Shown: piece after piece, positions 19,014 through 27,543 of the stretch | Position numbering within the stretch: position 1 is the stretch's first letter | Layout of the letters: every line of letters begins with the position of its first letter | Origin: Pseudomonas sp. NFR16 | GTDB lineage: Bacteria > Pseudomonadota > Gammaproteobacteria > Pseudomonadales > Pseudomonadaceae | Assembly (NCBI RefSeq): GCF_900108875.1 | Contig: NZ_FNYJ01000003.1 | Coordinates: forward strand, 269,969 to 333,968 | Direction: 5' to 3' | DNA length: 64,000 nucleotides | Made by a program: the position numbers and the translations under genes | Notes under the pieces: model-generated | Database searches by the model: none | What the model saw: only the letters and a program-made list of their open reading frames with translations | Told to the model about the DNA's origin: nothing

Positions 19014-20164
19014 CAGGCGAGCAACTTGACCAGCGTCTGATAGTAGATCTCGGTCAGTACATCGAGATCGCTCGCCAGGATGCGCTCGTTCACCTGATGA
19101 ATCGTCGCGTTCACCGGGCCCAGCTCGACCACCTGGGTGCCCAGAGTGGCGATGAATCGACCATCGGACGTGCCGCCGCTGGTGGACGCCTTGGTCTCGC
19201 GACCGGTGACGCTCTTGATGCTCGCCGACACCGCATCGAGCAGCGCGCCCGGTTCGGTGAGGAAGGGCAGGCCCGAAAGCGCCCAGTCCACGTGCCATTC
19301 CAGGCCGTGCTTGTCGAGAATGTCTGCGACACGTTTCTGCAGGCCTTCGACGGTGGATTCGGTGGAGAAACGGAAGTTGAAGACGGCCGTGAGATCGCCC
19401 GGAATCACGTTGGTCGCGCCCGTGCCGGAATTGAGATTGGAGATCTGGAAACTGGTCGGCGGGAAGAACGCATTGCCCGCGTCCCAGTGTTCGGCCGCCA
19501 GCTCAGCGAGCGCCGGAGCGGCCTGATGAATGGGATTCCTGGCCAGGTGCGGATAAGCCACATGACCCTGCACGCCTCTGACCGTCAGGGTGGCGCCGAG
19601 GGACCCGCGACGACCGTTTTTCACCACATCGCCCACGAGTGTGGTGCTCGACGGTTCGCCGACGATGCACCAGTCCATACGCTCCTTGCGCGCCGCCAGT
19701 CGTTCGACGACAGCCTTGGTGCCGTGATGCGCAGGGCCTTCTTCGTCGCTGGTGATCAGGTAGGCGATCTTGCCTTTGTGGTTTGGGTACTCGGCGACGA
19801 AACGCTCGGTGGCGACGATCATCGACGCCAGGCTGCCTTTCATGTCCGCTGCGCCACGGCCGCAGAGCATGCCGTCTTCATCGATGAGTGCGTTGAACGG
19901 ATCGTTCTGCCAGGCCGTCACGGGGCCGGTCGGGACCACGTCGGTGTGACCGGCGAAGCACAAGACCGGACCCTCTTCGGTGCCGTGGGTGGCCCAGAAA
20001 TTGTCGACGTCCTCGATGCGCATCGGCTCCAGCGTGAAACCGGCATCGCCCAGGCGTTTCATCATCACGGCCTGGCAGTCGGCGTCCAGTGGCGTGACCG
20101 ATGGGCGACGAATCAGGTCGCAGGCGAGTTGCAGAGTAGGCGAGAGGTCGGCTGGGGCTGTCAT
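19013..20164 (-). CDS. dapE: Succinyl-diaminopimelate desuccinylase
   Basis: Removes succinate from N-succinyl-LL-2,6-diaminopimelate, giving LL-DAP for lysine and peptidoglycan. M20 zinc peptidase fold, 383 aa as expected. Metal ligands can be placed in FAGHTDVVP (His), [10 protein letters not shown] (Asp), [12 protein letters not shown] (two Glu, one catalytic) and the late [10 protein letters not shown]. The stop overlaps the rlmA start. Two other enzymes of the route, DapD and DapC, are at 25.9 and 29.3 kb on the same strand. Confidence 0.97.
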   Translation of the reverse strand: MTAPADLSPTLQLACDLIRRPSVTPLDADCQAVMMKRLGDAGFTLEPMRIEDVDNFWATHGTEEGPVLCFAGHTDVVPTGPVTAWQNDPFNALIDEDGMLCGRGAADMKGSLASMIVATERFVAEYPNHKGKIAYLITSDEEGPAHHGTKAVVERLAARKERMDWCIVGEPSSTTLVGDVVKNGRRGSLGATLTVRGVQGHVAYPHLARNPIHQAAPALAELAAEHWDAGNAFFPPTSFQISNLNSGTGATNVIPGDLTAVFNFRFSTESTVEGLQKRVADILDKHGLEWHVDWALSGLPFLTEPGALLDAVSASIKSVTGRETKASTSGGTSDGRFIATLGTQVVELGPVNATIHQVNERILASDLDVLTEIYYQTLVKLLA

Positions 20165-20221
20165 GAAAAATCCGAGATATTGAGTGAAGGCAAGGCATAA
20201 ACCGGCGAATAGCTTAAAGCA

Positions 20222-20247
20222 AAACGGCGACCCGAAGGTCGCCGTTT
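20222..20247 (-). terminator. Intrinsic terminator after ndvB
   Basis: AAACGGCGACC (20222-20232) and GGTCGCCGTTT (20237-20247) form a perfect 11-bp stem. On the minus strand the loop reads TTCG, a stable tetraloop, and is followed by TTTTGCTTT. It starts 20 nt after the ndvB stop codon. Confidence 0.85.
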
Positions 20248-20266
20248 AGTACAGCGCCTCATTGTT

Positions 20267-22855
20267 TCAGGGGGTAGCGGATTCCTCTGCGAATTTCGGT
20301 TTCGGCAGTGAAGACAGAAACGCCATGATCAGCGCCGCCAGATACGGCAGCGATTGCACCAGCAGCATGATGACCCAGAAGCGCATGTCGTTGCTCGGCA
20401 GGCCTTGCACCAGACAGATGCCCAACGCAGCGCCCCACAGCATCAGCATGATGAACAGCTCTTCGCGAGCCTCGGAAATCGCCACCAGCAAGCCATGGCT
20501 TTCGGCGTTTTTCGGCGTCCGGAAGAACGGAATGCTGGTGGTGAAGAAGCCATGCAGCACCGCTTTGGCGATGGTGTGCGACAGCGCCAGTCCTGCGAGG
20601 GCGGCGTAGAACGCGTCCTTCAGGTTCACGCCCACCGCGCGTCGGTACAGGAAGATGATCTTGCCGACCTTGAAGAAGAACAGCGCCAGCGGCGGGATCG
20701 CGAAAATCAGCAGCGGCGGGTCGACTCGATTGGGCACGATGATCATTGCCGAGGACCACAGCAATGCACCGACGGTAAAGAAGATGTTCATGCCGTCCGC
20801 CACCCAGGGCAGCCAGCCTGCAAGGAAGTGGTAGCGCTGGCCGCGGGTCAGTTCGCTGCCCTTGCCGCGCAGCAGGCTGGCGGCGTGACGCTTGATGATC
20901 TGAATCGCGCCATACGCCCAGCGGAAACGCTGTTTTTTGAAGTCGATGAAGGTGTCGGGCATCAGGCCCTTGCCGAAGCTATTGTGCGCGTAAGCTGCCG
21001 AATAGCCTCTTTCGAACACGCGCAGACCCAGTTCGGCGTCCTCGCAGATGCACCAGTCTGCCCAGCCAAGCTCCTCAAGCACCGAGCGACGAGTCATGGT
21101 CATGGTGCCATGCTGAATGATCGCGTCGCGGTCGTTGCGGGTGACCATGCCGATGTGGAAGAACCCTTTGTATTCCGAGTAGCAGAGCTTTTTGAACGCG
21201 CTTTCGTGTTGATCGCGATAATCCTGCGGCGACTGCACCACCGCGATTTTCGGATCGGCAAAGTGCGGCACCATGTGCTTGAGCCAGTTGCGGTCCACGC
21301 AGTAATCCGAATCGATCACCGCAATCACCTCGGCATCGGGCGCGGTGTGGGGAATCAGGTAGTTCAGCGCACCCCCTTTGAAGCCCGCCAATGGCGCCAC
21401 GTGGAAAAATTTGAAGCGCTCGCCGAGCATTTCACAATGCGCTTTGACGGGCTCCCAGACGGCCGGGTCCTTGGTGTTGTTATCGATCAGCAATACCTCG
21501 AAATCCGGGTAGTCAAGCGCGGCCAGGGCGTTGAGCGTCTGCTTCACCATCTCTGGAGGCTCGTTGTAACAAGGAACGTGCACCGAGACCTTGGGCCTGT
21601 AGGCGGTATCCGCTTCAACAGGCAGGAATTCGCGCCGACGCTTGTGCGTCCAGACCGCTTCGGCCAGTTCATGGGCCTCCGTGAGCAGTACGATGAATAC
21701 ACCAAATGCCCCCAGCGCCAGTAAAAATCCTACGAGCAGGCTGAACCAGGTGCTGTATTGCTGGCTGTAGTCATAGCCGATCCATACCAGCACCGATCCG
21801 CACAGAAACGCGATGAAGGTCAGGAAGGTCCGGCCGCGTTGGCGCAGCGCCGAGCCGTCGATCAACAGCAGCGCCAGCGCGAGCATGGCCAGCACCGCCG
21901 AGCCGATGGCCAGCACGCGCCACTGAGGAATCGCAACCACAGGGCCTTCAAAGTTGAATTTCTGTTGCCGGGCGGCGTTATATACGCCCCAATACGCGCC
22001 GACCGAACCTTCGTCGCTGGCTTTCCACGGCTGATCGAAGGCCTCGATCACGAAGTAGTTAAAACCCTGACGGTTGAGTTTGTTAACCAGCGTGCGCAGA
22101 TAAATCGCCTGATCCGCCTGAGTGGCATCGGCCCCGCCGCGCATGTGCCCATTGCTCGGCCAGCCGACTTCGGACAGCAGCAGCGGCTTCTTGGGGAACA
22201 TGTGCCTGAGCTCGCGTGCCCGGTCAAAAACGAACTGTCCGGCCTTGTCCATGGGGATGTATTCCCAGTACGGCAGGATGTGCGCGGCGATCAGGTCCAC
22301 ATGTTTTGCGAGTTCGGGATACTTCTCCCAGATGTGCCACTGCTCTGAGGTGGTAACCGGCACCTTCACCGCTGCGCGGACGCGGTCGAGGAGGGCGATC
22401 AGGTCCTTGGGCTTGATTTCCTCGCGATACAGCGCCTCGTTACCGACCACCACGCGCACCACGCTGCGGGTCGTGTTGGCGAGCGCGATAGCGGTCTTGA
22501 TTTCACGCTCGTTACGTTCAAGGTCCGGGCTGATCCAGATGCCGAGCGTCACGCGCAGGCCGAACTCTTCGGCCAGTCGAGGGATGTCCTGCAGGCTGCC
22601 ATCCACGGAGTAGATGCGGATGTTGTCAGTCTGTTTGCTCATCAGCTCCAGGTCTTGGCGCATTTCGTCGTCAGACGGATACACGCCCTTCTGTGGGTTT
22701 TGTCCCAGCCTGAATGGTGAATAAGAGAACCCAGAGATTTGTTCAGGCCAGTCAGGGGCAGAGACAGGACGATTGATCAATGCCCAGAAACCGGTAAAGA
22801 GCGCGGCGATCGCCACGATGACCACCAGATTGAGACCAAATTTACGCGATGACAT
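20267..22855 (-). CDS. ndvB: Beta-(1,3)-glucosyltransferase NdvB (GH17-GT2 fusion)
   Basis: A 862-residue inner-membrane enzyme that, in P. aeruginosa, makes cyclic beta-(1,3)-glucans linked to biofilm antibiotic tolerance. Order: N-terminal anchor (about 9-27); a periplasmic GH17-like domain (about 38-310) with VVGNE (Glu140) and LLSEVGWPS (Glu229), the expected acid/base and nucleophile; a membrane block (about 318-400); a cytoplasmic GT2 domain with VPCYNEPPEMV, DSDYCVD (about 513), ICEDAELGLR and KQRFRWAYG (the Q-x-x-R-W motif, about 640); then C-terminal membrane helices. The ATG at 22855 is preferred to a TTG at 22873. A terminator follows. Confidence 0.93.
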   Translation of the reverse strand: MSSRKFGLNLVVIVAIAALFTGFWALINRPVSAPDWPEQISGFSYSPFRLGQNPQKGVYPSDDEMRQDLELMSKQTDNIRIYSVDGSLQDIPRLAEEFGLRVTLGIWISPDLERNEREIKTAIALANTTRSVVRVVVGNEALYREEIKPKDLIALLDRVRAAVKVPVTTSEQWHIWEKYPELAKHVDLIAAHILPYWEYIPMDKAGQFVFDRARELRHMFPKKPLLLSEVGWPSNGHMRGGADATQADQAIYLRTLVNKLNRQGFNYFVIEAFDQPWKASDEGSVGAYWGVYNAARQQKFNFEGPVVAIPQWRVLAIGSAVLAMLALALLLIDGSALRQRGRTFLTFIAFLCGSVLVWIGYDYSQQYSTWFSLLVGFLLALGAFGVFIVLLTEAHELAEAVWTHKRRREFLPVEADTAYRPKVSVHVPCYNEPPEMVKQTLNALAALDYPDFEVLLIDNNTKDPAVWEPVKAHCEMLGERFKFFHVAPLAGFKGGALNYLIPHTAPDAEVIAVIDSDYCVDRNWLKHMVPHFADPKIAVVQSPQDYRDQHESAFKKLCYSEYKGFFHIGMVTRNDRDAIIQHGTMTMTRRSVLEELGWADWCICEDAELGLRVFERGYSAAYAHNSFGKGLMPDTFIDFKKQRFRWAYGAIQIIKRHAASLLRGKGSELTRGQRYHFLAGWLPWVADGMNIFFTVGALLWSSAMIIVPNRVDPPLLIFAIPPLALFFFKVGKIIFLYRRAVGVNLKDAFYAALAGLALSHTIAKAVLHGFFTTSIPFFRTPKNAESHGLLVAISEAREELFIMLMLWGAALGICLVQGLPSNDMRFWVIMLLVQSLPYLAALIMAFLSSLPKPKFAEESATP

Positions 22856-22992
22856 AGGGACTTCAGGTTCCAAACGGGGAACGGAAAAACTGACGGACGC
22901 CAGACAGCTTGTCCTTGGGCAGCTGACAAAAGTTGAAGTTCTGTTCTGAAGAAAATGTAGTCCGTTTCTGCAGAGAGTTGTTTTGCAGAAGC

Positions 22993-23065
22993 AGCGCGCT
23001 TGCCCGCGATTGCAATCTGCCTATGCCTGCTGTTCCAAATGACACCCATCGCGGGCAAGCGCGCT
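22993..23065. repeat. REP inverted pair (REPIN-like)
   Basis: AGCGCGCTTGCCCGCGAT (22993-23010) and its exact reverse complement ATCGCGGGCAAGCGCGCT (23048-23065) are separated by 37 nt. It is the same subfamily as 8479-8551. Confidence 0.9.
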
Positions 23066-23146
23066 CCGACAAGAGTAGGGGCAGCATCCGATGGTTTTCA
23101 GACCAAACACCCTCACCAAACAGCTGTCCCAGATTCAGGCAAGGCC

Positions 23147-23152
23147 TATAAT
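23147..23152 (+). promoter_or_regulatory. Probable -10 element for tcdA
   Basis: Consensus TATAAT followed by GCGCGCC lies 28 nt before the tcdA ATG. A recognisable -35 is lacking. The GC-rich discriminator is of the kind associated with stringent control. Confidence 0.45.
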
Positions 23153-23179
23153 GCGCGCCGGTTTTTTGGGGTATTGATC

Positions 23180-24004
23180 ATGAGCACAGAAGATCCGCGG
23201 TTCGCTGGCATCGCCCGCCTGTATGGCATCGACGGGCTGGAGCGCTTGCGCGCTGCCCATGTGGCGGTCGTCGGCATCGGCGGCGTCGGTTCGTGGGCGG
23301 CCGAAGCCATGGCCCGCTGTGGCGTCGGGGAGATATCTCTGTTCGACATGGACGACGTTTGCGTCAGCAACAGCAACCGGCAGTTGCACGCATTGAGCAG
23401 CACCGTCGGCCGGCCCAAGGTCGAGGTCATGGCCGATCGCCTGCGTGAGATCAACCCGGACTGCGTCGTGCACGCCGTTGCCGACTTCGTCACCCGTGAA
23501 ACCATGGCCGAATACATCACGCCGAACATCGATTGCGTCCTGGACTGCATCGACAGCGTGAACGCCAAGGCCGCTCTGATTGCCTGGTGCAAGCGTCGCA
23601 AGATCCAGATCATCACCACGGGCGGCGCGGGCGGACAGATTGACCCGACACTGATTCAGGTCTGCGATCTGAACCGCACGTTTAACGACCCGCTTGCTTC
23701 CAAAGTGCGGTCGACATTGCGTCGCGATTACGGGTTCTCACGCACCGTGACCCGTCATTACAGCGTGCCATGCGTGTTTTCCACCGAGCAGCTTCGTTAT
23801 CCCAAACCGGATGGCAGCATCTGCTTGCAGAAAAGCTTTGTCGGTGACGGCGTCAAGCTCGATTGCGCCGGTGGTTTTGGCGCCGTGATGATGGTCACCG
23901 CGACGTTCGGCATGGTGGCCGCCACCAAAGCGGTGGAAAAGATCGTGGCAGGCGTGCGGCGTCCGGCGGATCGGGTCAAGGCGAAAGAAGCCGCCGGGTC
24001 TTGA
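23180..24004 (+). CDS. tcdA: tRNA threonylcarbamoyladenosine dehydratase TcdA (CsdL)
   Basis: ATP-dependent E1-like enzyme that cyclises t6A37 to ct6A37. The 274-residue protein starts MSTEDPRFAGIARLYG and has the nucleotide-binding VVGIGGVGSWAAEAMARCG at about 30-48, the adenylation-domain arginine region FDMDDVCVSNSNRQ, and VLDCIDSVNAK. The ATG at 23180 is chosen because similarity begins there. It converges on csdE-csdA, whose products in E. coli (CsdA, CsdE) work with this protein. Confidence 0.95.
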   Translation: MSTEDPRFAGIARLYGIDGLERLRAAHVAVVGIGGVGSWAAEAMARCGVGEISLFDMDDVCVSNSNRQLHALSSTVGRPKVEVMADRLREINPDCVVHAVADFVTRETMAEYITPNIDCVLDCIDSVNAKAALIAWCKRRKIQIITTGGAGGQIDPTLIQVCDLNRTFNDPLASKVRSTLRRDYGFSRTVTRHYSVPCVFSTEQLRYPKPDGSICLQKSFVGDGVKLDCAGGFGAVMMVTATFGMVAATKAVEKIVAGVRRPADRVKAKEAAGS

Positions 24005-24022
24005 ATGTCTGGCCTTGATCTC

Positions 24023-24113
24023 TGTGGGAGCAAACGCGCTTGCGAAGACGGAGGTCCGGACGCTGAATCTACAGCGGGTGTACTGCCTTTTCGCGGGCAC
24101 GCTCGCTCCCGCA
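24023..24113. repeat. Degenerate REP inverted pair
   Basis: TGTGGGAGCAAACGCGCTTG (from 24023) and CGGGCACGCTCGCTCCCGCA (ending 24113) are imperfect inverted copies flanking about 47 nt, in the gap between the convergent tcdA and csdE genes. They resemble the GTGGGAGC type of Pseudomonas REP and are more diverged than the other pairs in the window. Confidence 0.65.
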
Positions 24114-24153
24114 ATGAGCAGACATGGCGCAGACACGGCGCGGGTGGCGCGAT

Positions 24154-24558
24154 TCAACCCGCCAACTGCCGCATCTTCTGCAATACCGCATTCAAACCGT
24201 TGCTGCGTGACGGCGACAACTGGCGACTGAGCCCCAGCTGGTTGAACCAGTCCGCAAGATCGACCCGTTGCAGATCCTGCGCTGACAAGCCATTGACCCG
24301 GACGAGCAGCAGGGCGACCAAGCCACGAATCAGGCGAGCGTCGCTGGCCGCGCGAAACTGCCAACGACCGTCAATCACCTCGCCGAACAGCCAGACCTTG
24401 CTCTCGCAACCGTCCACCAGATGCTCGTCGGACTTTTCCTGGTCGGCAACAGGCGGCAGGCGATCTCCCCATTGCATCAGAAGACGTGCGCGTTGTTCCC
24501 AGCTCATCGAGGCGCCAAAGGTTTCCAGCGCGGTCTGCGCCAGTGGCGGAAGGTTCAT
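24154..24558 (-). CDS. csdE: Sulfur acceptor protein CsdE (SufE family)
   Basis: A 134-residue SufE-fold protein that takes persulfide sulfur from the cysteine desulfurase CsdA. The acceptor cysteine is Cys51 in HLVDGCESKVW. The C-terminal part shows the family pattern ARLIRGLVALLL and LGLSRQLSPSRSNGL. Its ATG overlaps the csdA stop (ATGA), giving tight co-translation. It converges on tcdA. Confidence 0.95.
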   Translation of the reverse strand: MNLPPLAQTALETFGASMSWEQRARLLMQWGDRLPPVADQEKSDEHLVDGCESKVWLFGEVIDGRWQFRAASDARLIRGLVALLLVRVNGLSAQDLQRVDLADWFNQLGLSRQLSPSRSNGLNAVLQKMRQLAG

Positions 24559-25760
24559 CGCAGCAACTCCAGTGCCTGATCCAGTGCGTTGAAGAAGTGC
24601 TCCAGATCCTCCGAGTCGTTGTACAGACCCAGTGACACCCGGATTGCGCCGGCGAGCCCCATACTGCTGATCAACGGAATTGCGCAGTGATGGCCGGCGC
24701 GCACCGCGATGCCCTGCTCAGTCAGCAAGTGGGCGAGATCGGCATTGTGAACGCCCTCGATCACGAAGCTTGCCAGCGCCACACTCGGATCACCCAACAG
24801 CCGGACCCCTTCGCGCAACAGCAGCCCGGCACGCAGCAGATCGTGCAGCCTCGCCTCGTGTTCGGCCACCGCCGTTTGATTGACATCGTTCAGGTAGTCG
24901 AGCGTGGCGCCCAGGCCAATCACCGCGCTGATAGGCGGAGTGCCCGCCTCGAAGCCCAGTGGAGCAGGACGGAAGGTTGCGTCCAGATACCCGGCCTGCA
25001 GGACCATCTCGCCACCGAACTGCCAGTGTCGCAGCTGCGCCAGCGCCTGGTGGCGACCGAATAGCACGCCCACGCCATCCGGGCCATACAGTTTGTGACC
25101 GGAGAACACATAGAAGTCGCAATTCATGGCCTGGACGTCGTGACGTTCATGAACTACGCCTTGCGCGCCGTCGATCACCGTAAAGGCGCCTTGGGCGCGA
25201 GCCAGGGCAATCAGTTGAGCAACTGGCTGCCAAGTGCCGAGCACATTGGACAACTGGCTGATCGCCAGCAAGCGGGTACGCGAGCTGATCAGCGTGGCGG
25301 CGGCGTCGAGATCGATCACGCCCCGCGTCGTCAGAGGCAGGACGACCAGCCGAGCCTGTCGACGTTTTGCCAGCTGTTGCCAGGGCAACAGGTTGGCATG
25401 GTGCTCCAGCGCGCTGATGACGATCTCATCACCCGCTTCAAAAAGATGTTCGAGCCCGTAGGCAAGCAGATTCAAAGCAGACGTCGTGCCGTGCGTAAAA
25501 ACGACATGACCGCTGTCGCCCGCATTCAGCCATTCACCCGCTTTGCGACGCGTATCCTCGAAAGCCTGAGTCGCCATCGCACCGGGCAGGTGCTGGGCTC
25601 GATGAACGTTGGCGGCACCGTTGGCATAGTAATGCGCCATGGCGTCCATCAGGGCTTGAGGTTTTTGCGCGGTGGCGGCGCTGTCCAGATACGTCTGGCC
25701 TTGCCGCTGGAGGGCATCCAGGGCAGGAAAGTCAGCGCGCCAGGGGGAAATGAGGGACAT
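24555..25760 (-). CDS. csdA: Cysteine desulfurase CsdA
   Basis: PLP enzyme (401 aa) releasing sulfur from cysteine (and selenium from selenocysteine). The PLP-Lys is Lys223 in SGHKLYGPDG and the catalytic Cys is Cys359 in RAGHHCAIPL. The N-terminal YLDSAATAQKP and the ALEHHANLLPW block are typical of the SufS/CsdA class. The ATG at 25760 (MSLISPWR) is preferred to one at 25787. It overlaps csdE by 4 nt and lies 124 nt downstream of dapD on the same strand. Confidence 0.95.
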   Translation of the reverse strand: MSLISPWRADFPALDALQRQGQTYLDSAATAQKPQALMDAMAHYYANGAANVHRAQHLPGAMATQAFEDTRRKAGEWLNAGDSGHVVFTHGTTSALNLLAYGLEHLFEAGDEIVISALEHHANLLPWQQLAKRRQARLVVLPLTTRGVIDLDAAATLISSRTRLLAISQLSNVLGTWQPVAQLIALARAQGAFTVIDGAQGVVHERHDVQAMNCDFYVFSGHKLYGPDGVGVLFGRHQALAQLRHWQFGGEMVLQAGYLDATFRPAPLGFEAGTPPISAVIGLGATLDYLNDVNQTAVAEHEARLHDLLRAGLLLREGVRLLGDPSVALASFVIEGVHNADLAHLLTEQGIAVRAGHHCAIPLISSMGLAGAIRVSLGLYNDSEDLEHFFNALDQALELLR

Positions 25761-25884
25761 GAAAATCGTGCTCTCTTCACTGTGCAAGCGAATTCATCTG
25801 GGCTGCATCGGACGGCTGGGACGGGCAGAATCTGCCGTCCCTCGTCGAGCAGTTGCCCGCCATGAACCCGCTTACCCGAGTCGG

Positions 25885-26919
25885 TCAGTTGTGAGCGTGC
25901 AGCGCTTCGTTCAGCTCGATAGCCGACTTGTGGGATTTGCACTCCACGGCACCGGTTTGCGAGTTGCGACGGAACAGCAGGTCAGGCTGACCGGCGAGGT
26001 CGCGGGCCTTGAGTACCTTGACCAGTTCGTTTTTTTCGTCCAGCAGGGCCACTTTGGTCCCCGCAGTGATGTACAGACCGGCTTCAACGGTGTTGCGGTC
26101 GCCCAGCGGGATGCCGATACCGGCGTTCGCGCCGATCAGGCAGCCTTCGCCGACCTTGATCACGATGTTGCCCCCTCCGGAGAGGGTGCCCATGGTCGAG
26201 CAGCCGCCGCCCAGATCGGAACCCTTGCCAACGAACACGCCAGCCGACACGCGACCTTCGATCATGCCCGGGCCTTCGGTGCCGCCGTTGAAGTTCACGA
26301 AACCTTCGTGCATGACGGTTGTGCCTTCACCGATGTAGGCACCCAGACGCACGCGAGCGGTGTCGGCGATACGCACGCCTGCCGGAACCACGTAGTCGGT
26401 CATTTTCGGGAATTTGTCGACGGAGAATACTTCCAGCAGCTCGCCCTTCAGACGCGCTTCCAGCTGACGCTGCGCCAGTTCAGCCAGATCGATTGCGCCC
26501 TGGCTGGTCCATGCCACGTTCGGCAGCAGCGGGAACACGCCCGCCAGGCTCAGACCGTGTGGCTTGACCAGACGATGGGACAGCAGGTGAAGCTTCAGGT
26601 ACGCCTCAGGCGTGGACGTCAGCGCCGCGTCTTCGGCCAGCAGCGTTGCAACCAGCGGCTTGTGGCTTTCAGCCAGACGGGTCAGCAGAGCGGCTTGCGA
26701 AGCATCGACGGATTTCAGTGCTTCAGCCAGTTTCGAGGCCAGATCGGTGTTGAAACTGATGGCCTGATTGCCACCGGTGTAGCCGAGGATCGGGGCGACT
26801 GCGGCGACGATTTCAGCCGAAGGGTCAAGCAGCGGCAGGGCGTAGAAGACTTCCAGCCAGGTGCCTTGACGATTTTGGGTGCCAACGCCAAAGGCCAGGC
26901 TGAACAGAGAAGTGGACAT
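25885..26919 (-). CDS. dapD: 2,3,4,5-tetrahydropyridine-2,6-dicarboxylate N-succinyltransferase
   Basis: Succinylates tetrahydrodipicolinate in the DAP/lysine route; cytoplasmic trimer. The 344-residue length is the long Pseudomonas/actinobacterial type. A left-handed beta-helix of hexapeptide repeats is visible from about 170 to 290 (AYIGEGTTVMHEG, GSDLGGGCSTMG, CLIGANAGIGIPLGD). The ATG follows a GAGGT ribosome site. yffB is 31 nt upstream, so the two are co-transcribed, with csdA-csdE downstream. DapE and DapC are nearby on the same strand. Confidence 0.97.
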   Translation of the reverse strand: MSTSLFSLAFGVGTQNRQGTWLEVFYALPLLDPSAEIVAAVAPILGYTGGNQAISFNTDLASKLAEALKSVDASQAALLTRLAESHKPLVATLLAEDAALTSTPEAYLKLHLLSHRLVKPHGLSLAGVFPLLPNVAWTSQGAIDLAELAQRQLEARLKGELLEVFSVDKFPKMTDYVVPAGVRIADTARVRLGAYIGEGTTVMHEGFVNFNGGTEGPGMIEGRVSAGVFVGKGSDLGGGCSTMGTLSGGGNIVIKVGEGCLIGANAGIGIPLGDRNTVEAGLYITAGTKVALLDEKNELVKVLKARDLAGQPDLLFRRNSQTGAVECKSHKSAIELNEALHAHN

Positions 26920-26950
26920 GCAGATACCTCGTTATTTAGGGCTATCTCAA

Positions 26951-27313
26951 TCAGGCGATAGCCGCAGCGTACAGTTCGGGTTTGAAACCAATCAGGGTTT
27001 TGCCGCCAAGATCGAGCACCGGGCGCTTGATCATCGACGGTTGGGCGAGCATCAGCTCAATCGCTTTCTCCTGGTCCAGGTCGGCTTTCTGCGACTCGTC
27101 CAGTTTGCGGAAGGTCGTACCTGCGCGGTTCAGTACCGTCTGCCAGCCGTGCTCGTTGCACCACTGGGTCAGGTGTTCGCGGTCGATGCCCAGCGCCTTG
27201 TAGTCATGGAAATCGTAGTTCACCGATTTTTCATCGAGCCAGGTGCGAGCCTTCTTCATCGTGTCGCACGCTTTGATTCCGTAGAGGTGCAATGTGTTGG
27301 TATTTTCGGCCAT
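26951..27313 (-). CDS. yffB: ArsC/Spx-family reductase, YffB-like
   Basis: A 120-residue thioredoxin-fold protein of the ArsC family. It starts with LHLYGIKACDTMKKARTWLD (redox Cys16, a single Cys with no CxxC), followed by the basic-helix and TTFRKLD and SMIKRPVLDLGGKTLIGF features of the YffB subgroup. E. coli YffB is a glutathione-dependent thiol reductase-like protein with no firm substrate; arsenate reduction is not implied. It is the first gene of an apparent yffB-dapD unit and is divergent from the antiporter. Confidence 0.85.
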   Translation of the reverse strand: MAENTNTLHLYGIKACDTMKKARTWLDEKSVNYDFHDYKALGIDREHLTQWCNEHGWQTVLNRAGTTFRKLDESQKADLDQEKAIELMLAQPSMIKRPVLDLGGKTLIGFKPELYAAAIA

Positions 27314-27543
27314 GAGCTTGCCCCCTTTGCAATGGTTGGAAAAAACGGTGACGGATTATGCCACGTACAAGCAAGTTGGGCGCGGCCTGGCAGGGGTTTC
27401 TGCACTTCAACCGACCTGCAGCGGTCTGGCCCTGACCTAAGTGTTAAGGCGAGGCGTCATGTTAAACCGCTAATATGGCACCTCGACGCTGCATCCAGCC
27501 GGCTGGATGGCAGTCATCAGTCGCTCGCTCGGGGAAGCACGCA

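Larger units (their letters stand above)
22856..23179. other. Divergent intergenic region, 324 nt, with REP pair and tcdA promoter
   Basis: Between ndvB (minus) and tcdA (plus). It contains the REP inverted pair at 22993-23065 and a TATAAT at 23147-23152. A reading frame crossing it into tcdA from 23000 is not used: the tcdA family starts at 23180. Confidence 0.6.

Noticed and set aside
24023..24113. Possible intrinsic terminator shared by tcdA and csdE
   Set aside because: The arms are long, imperfect and carry no T-run, so they are better described as a degenerate REP pair.
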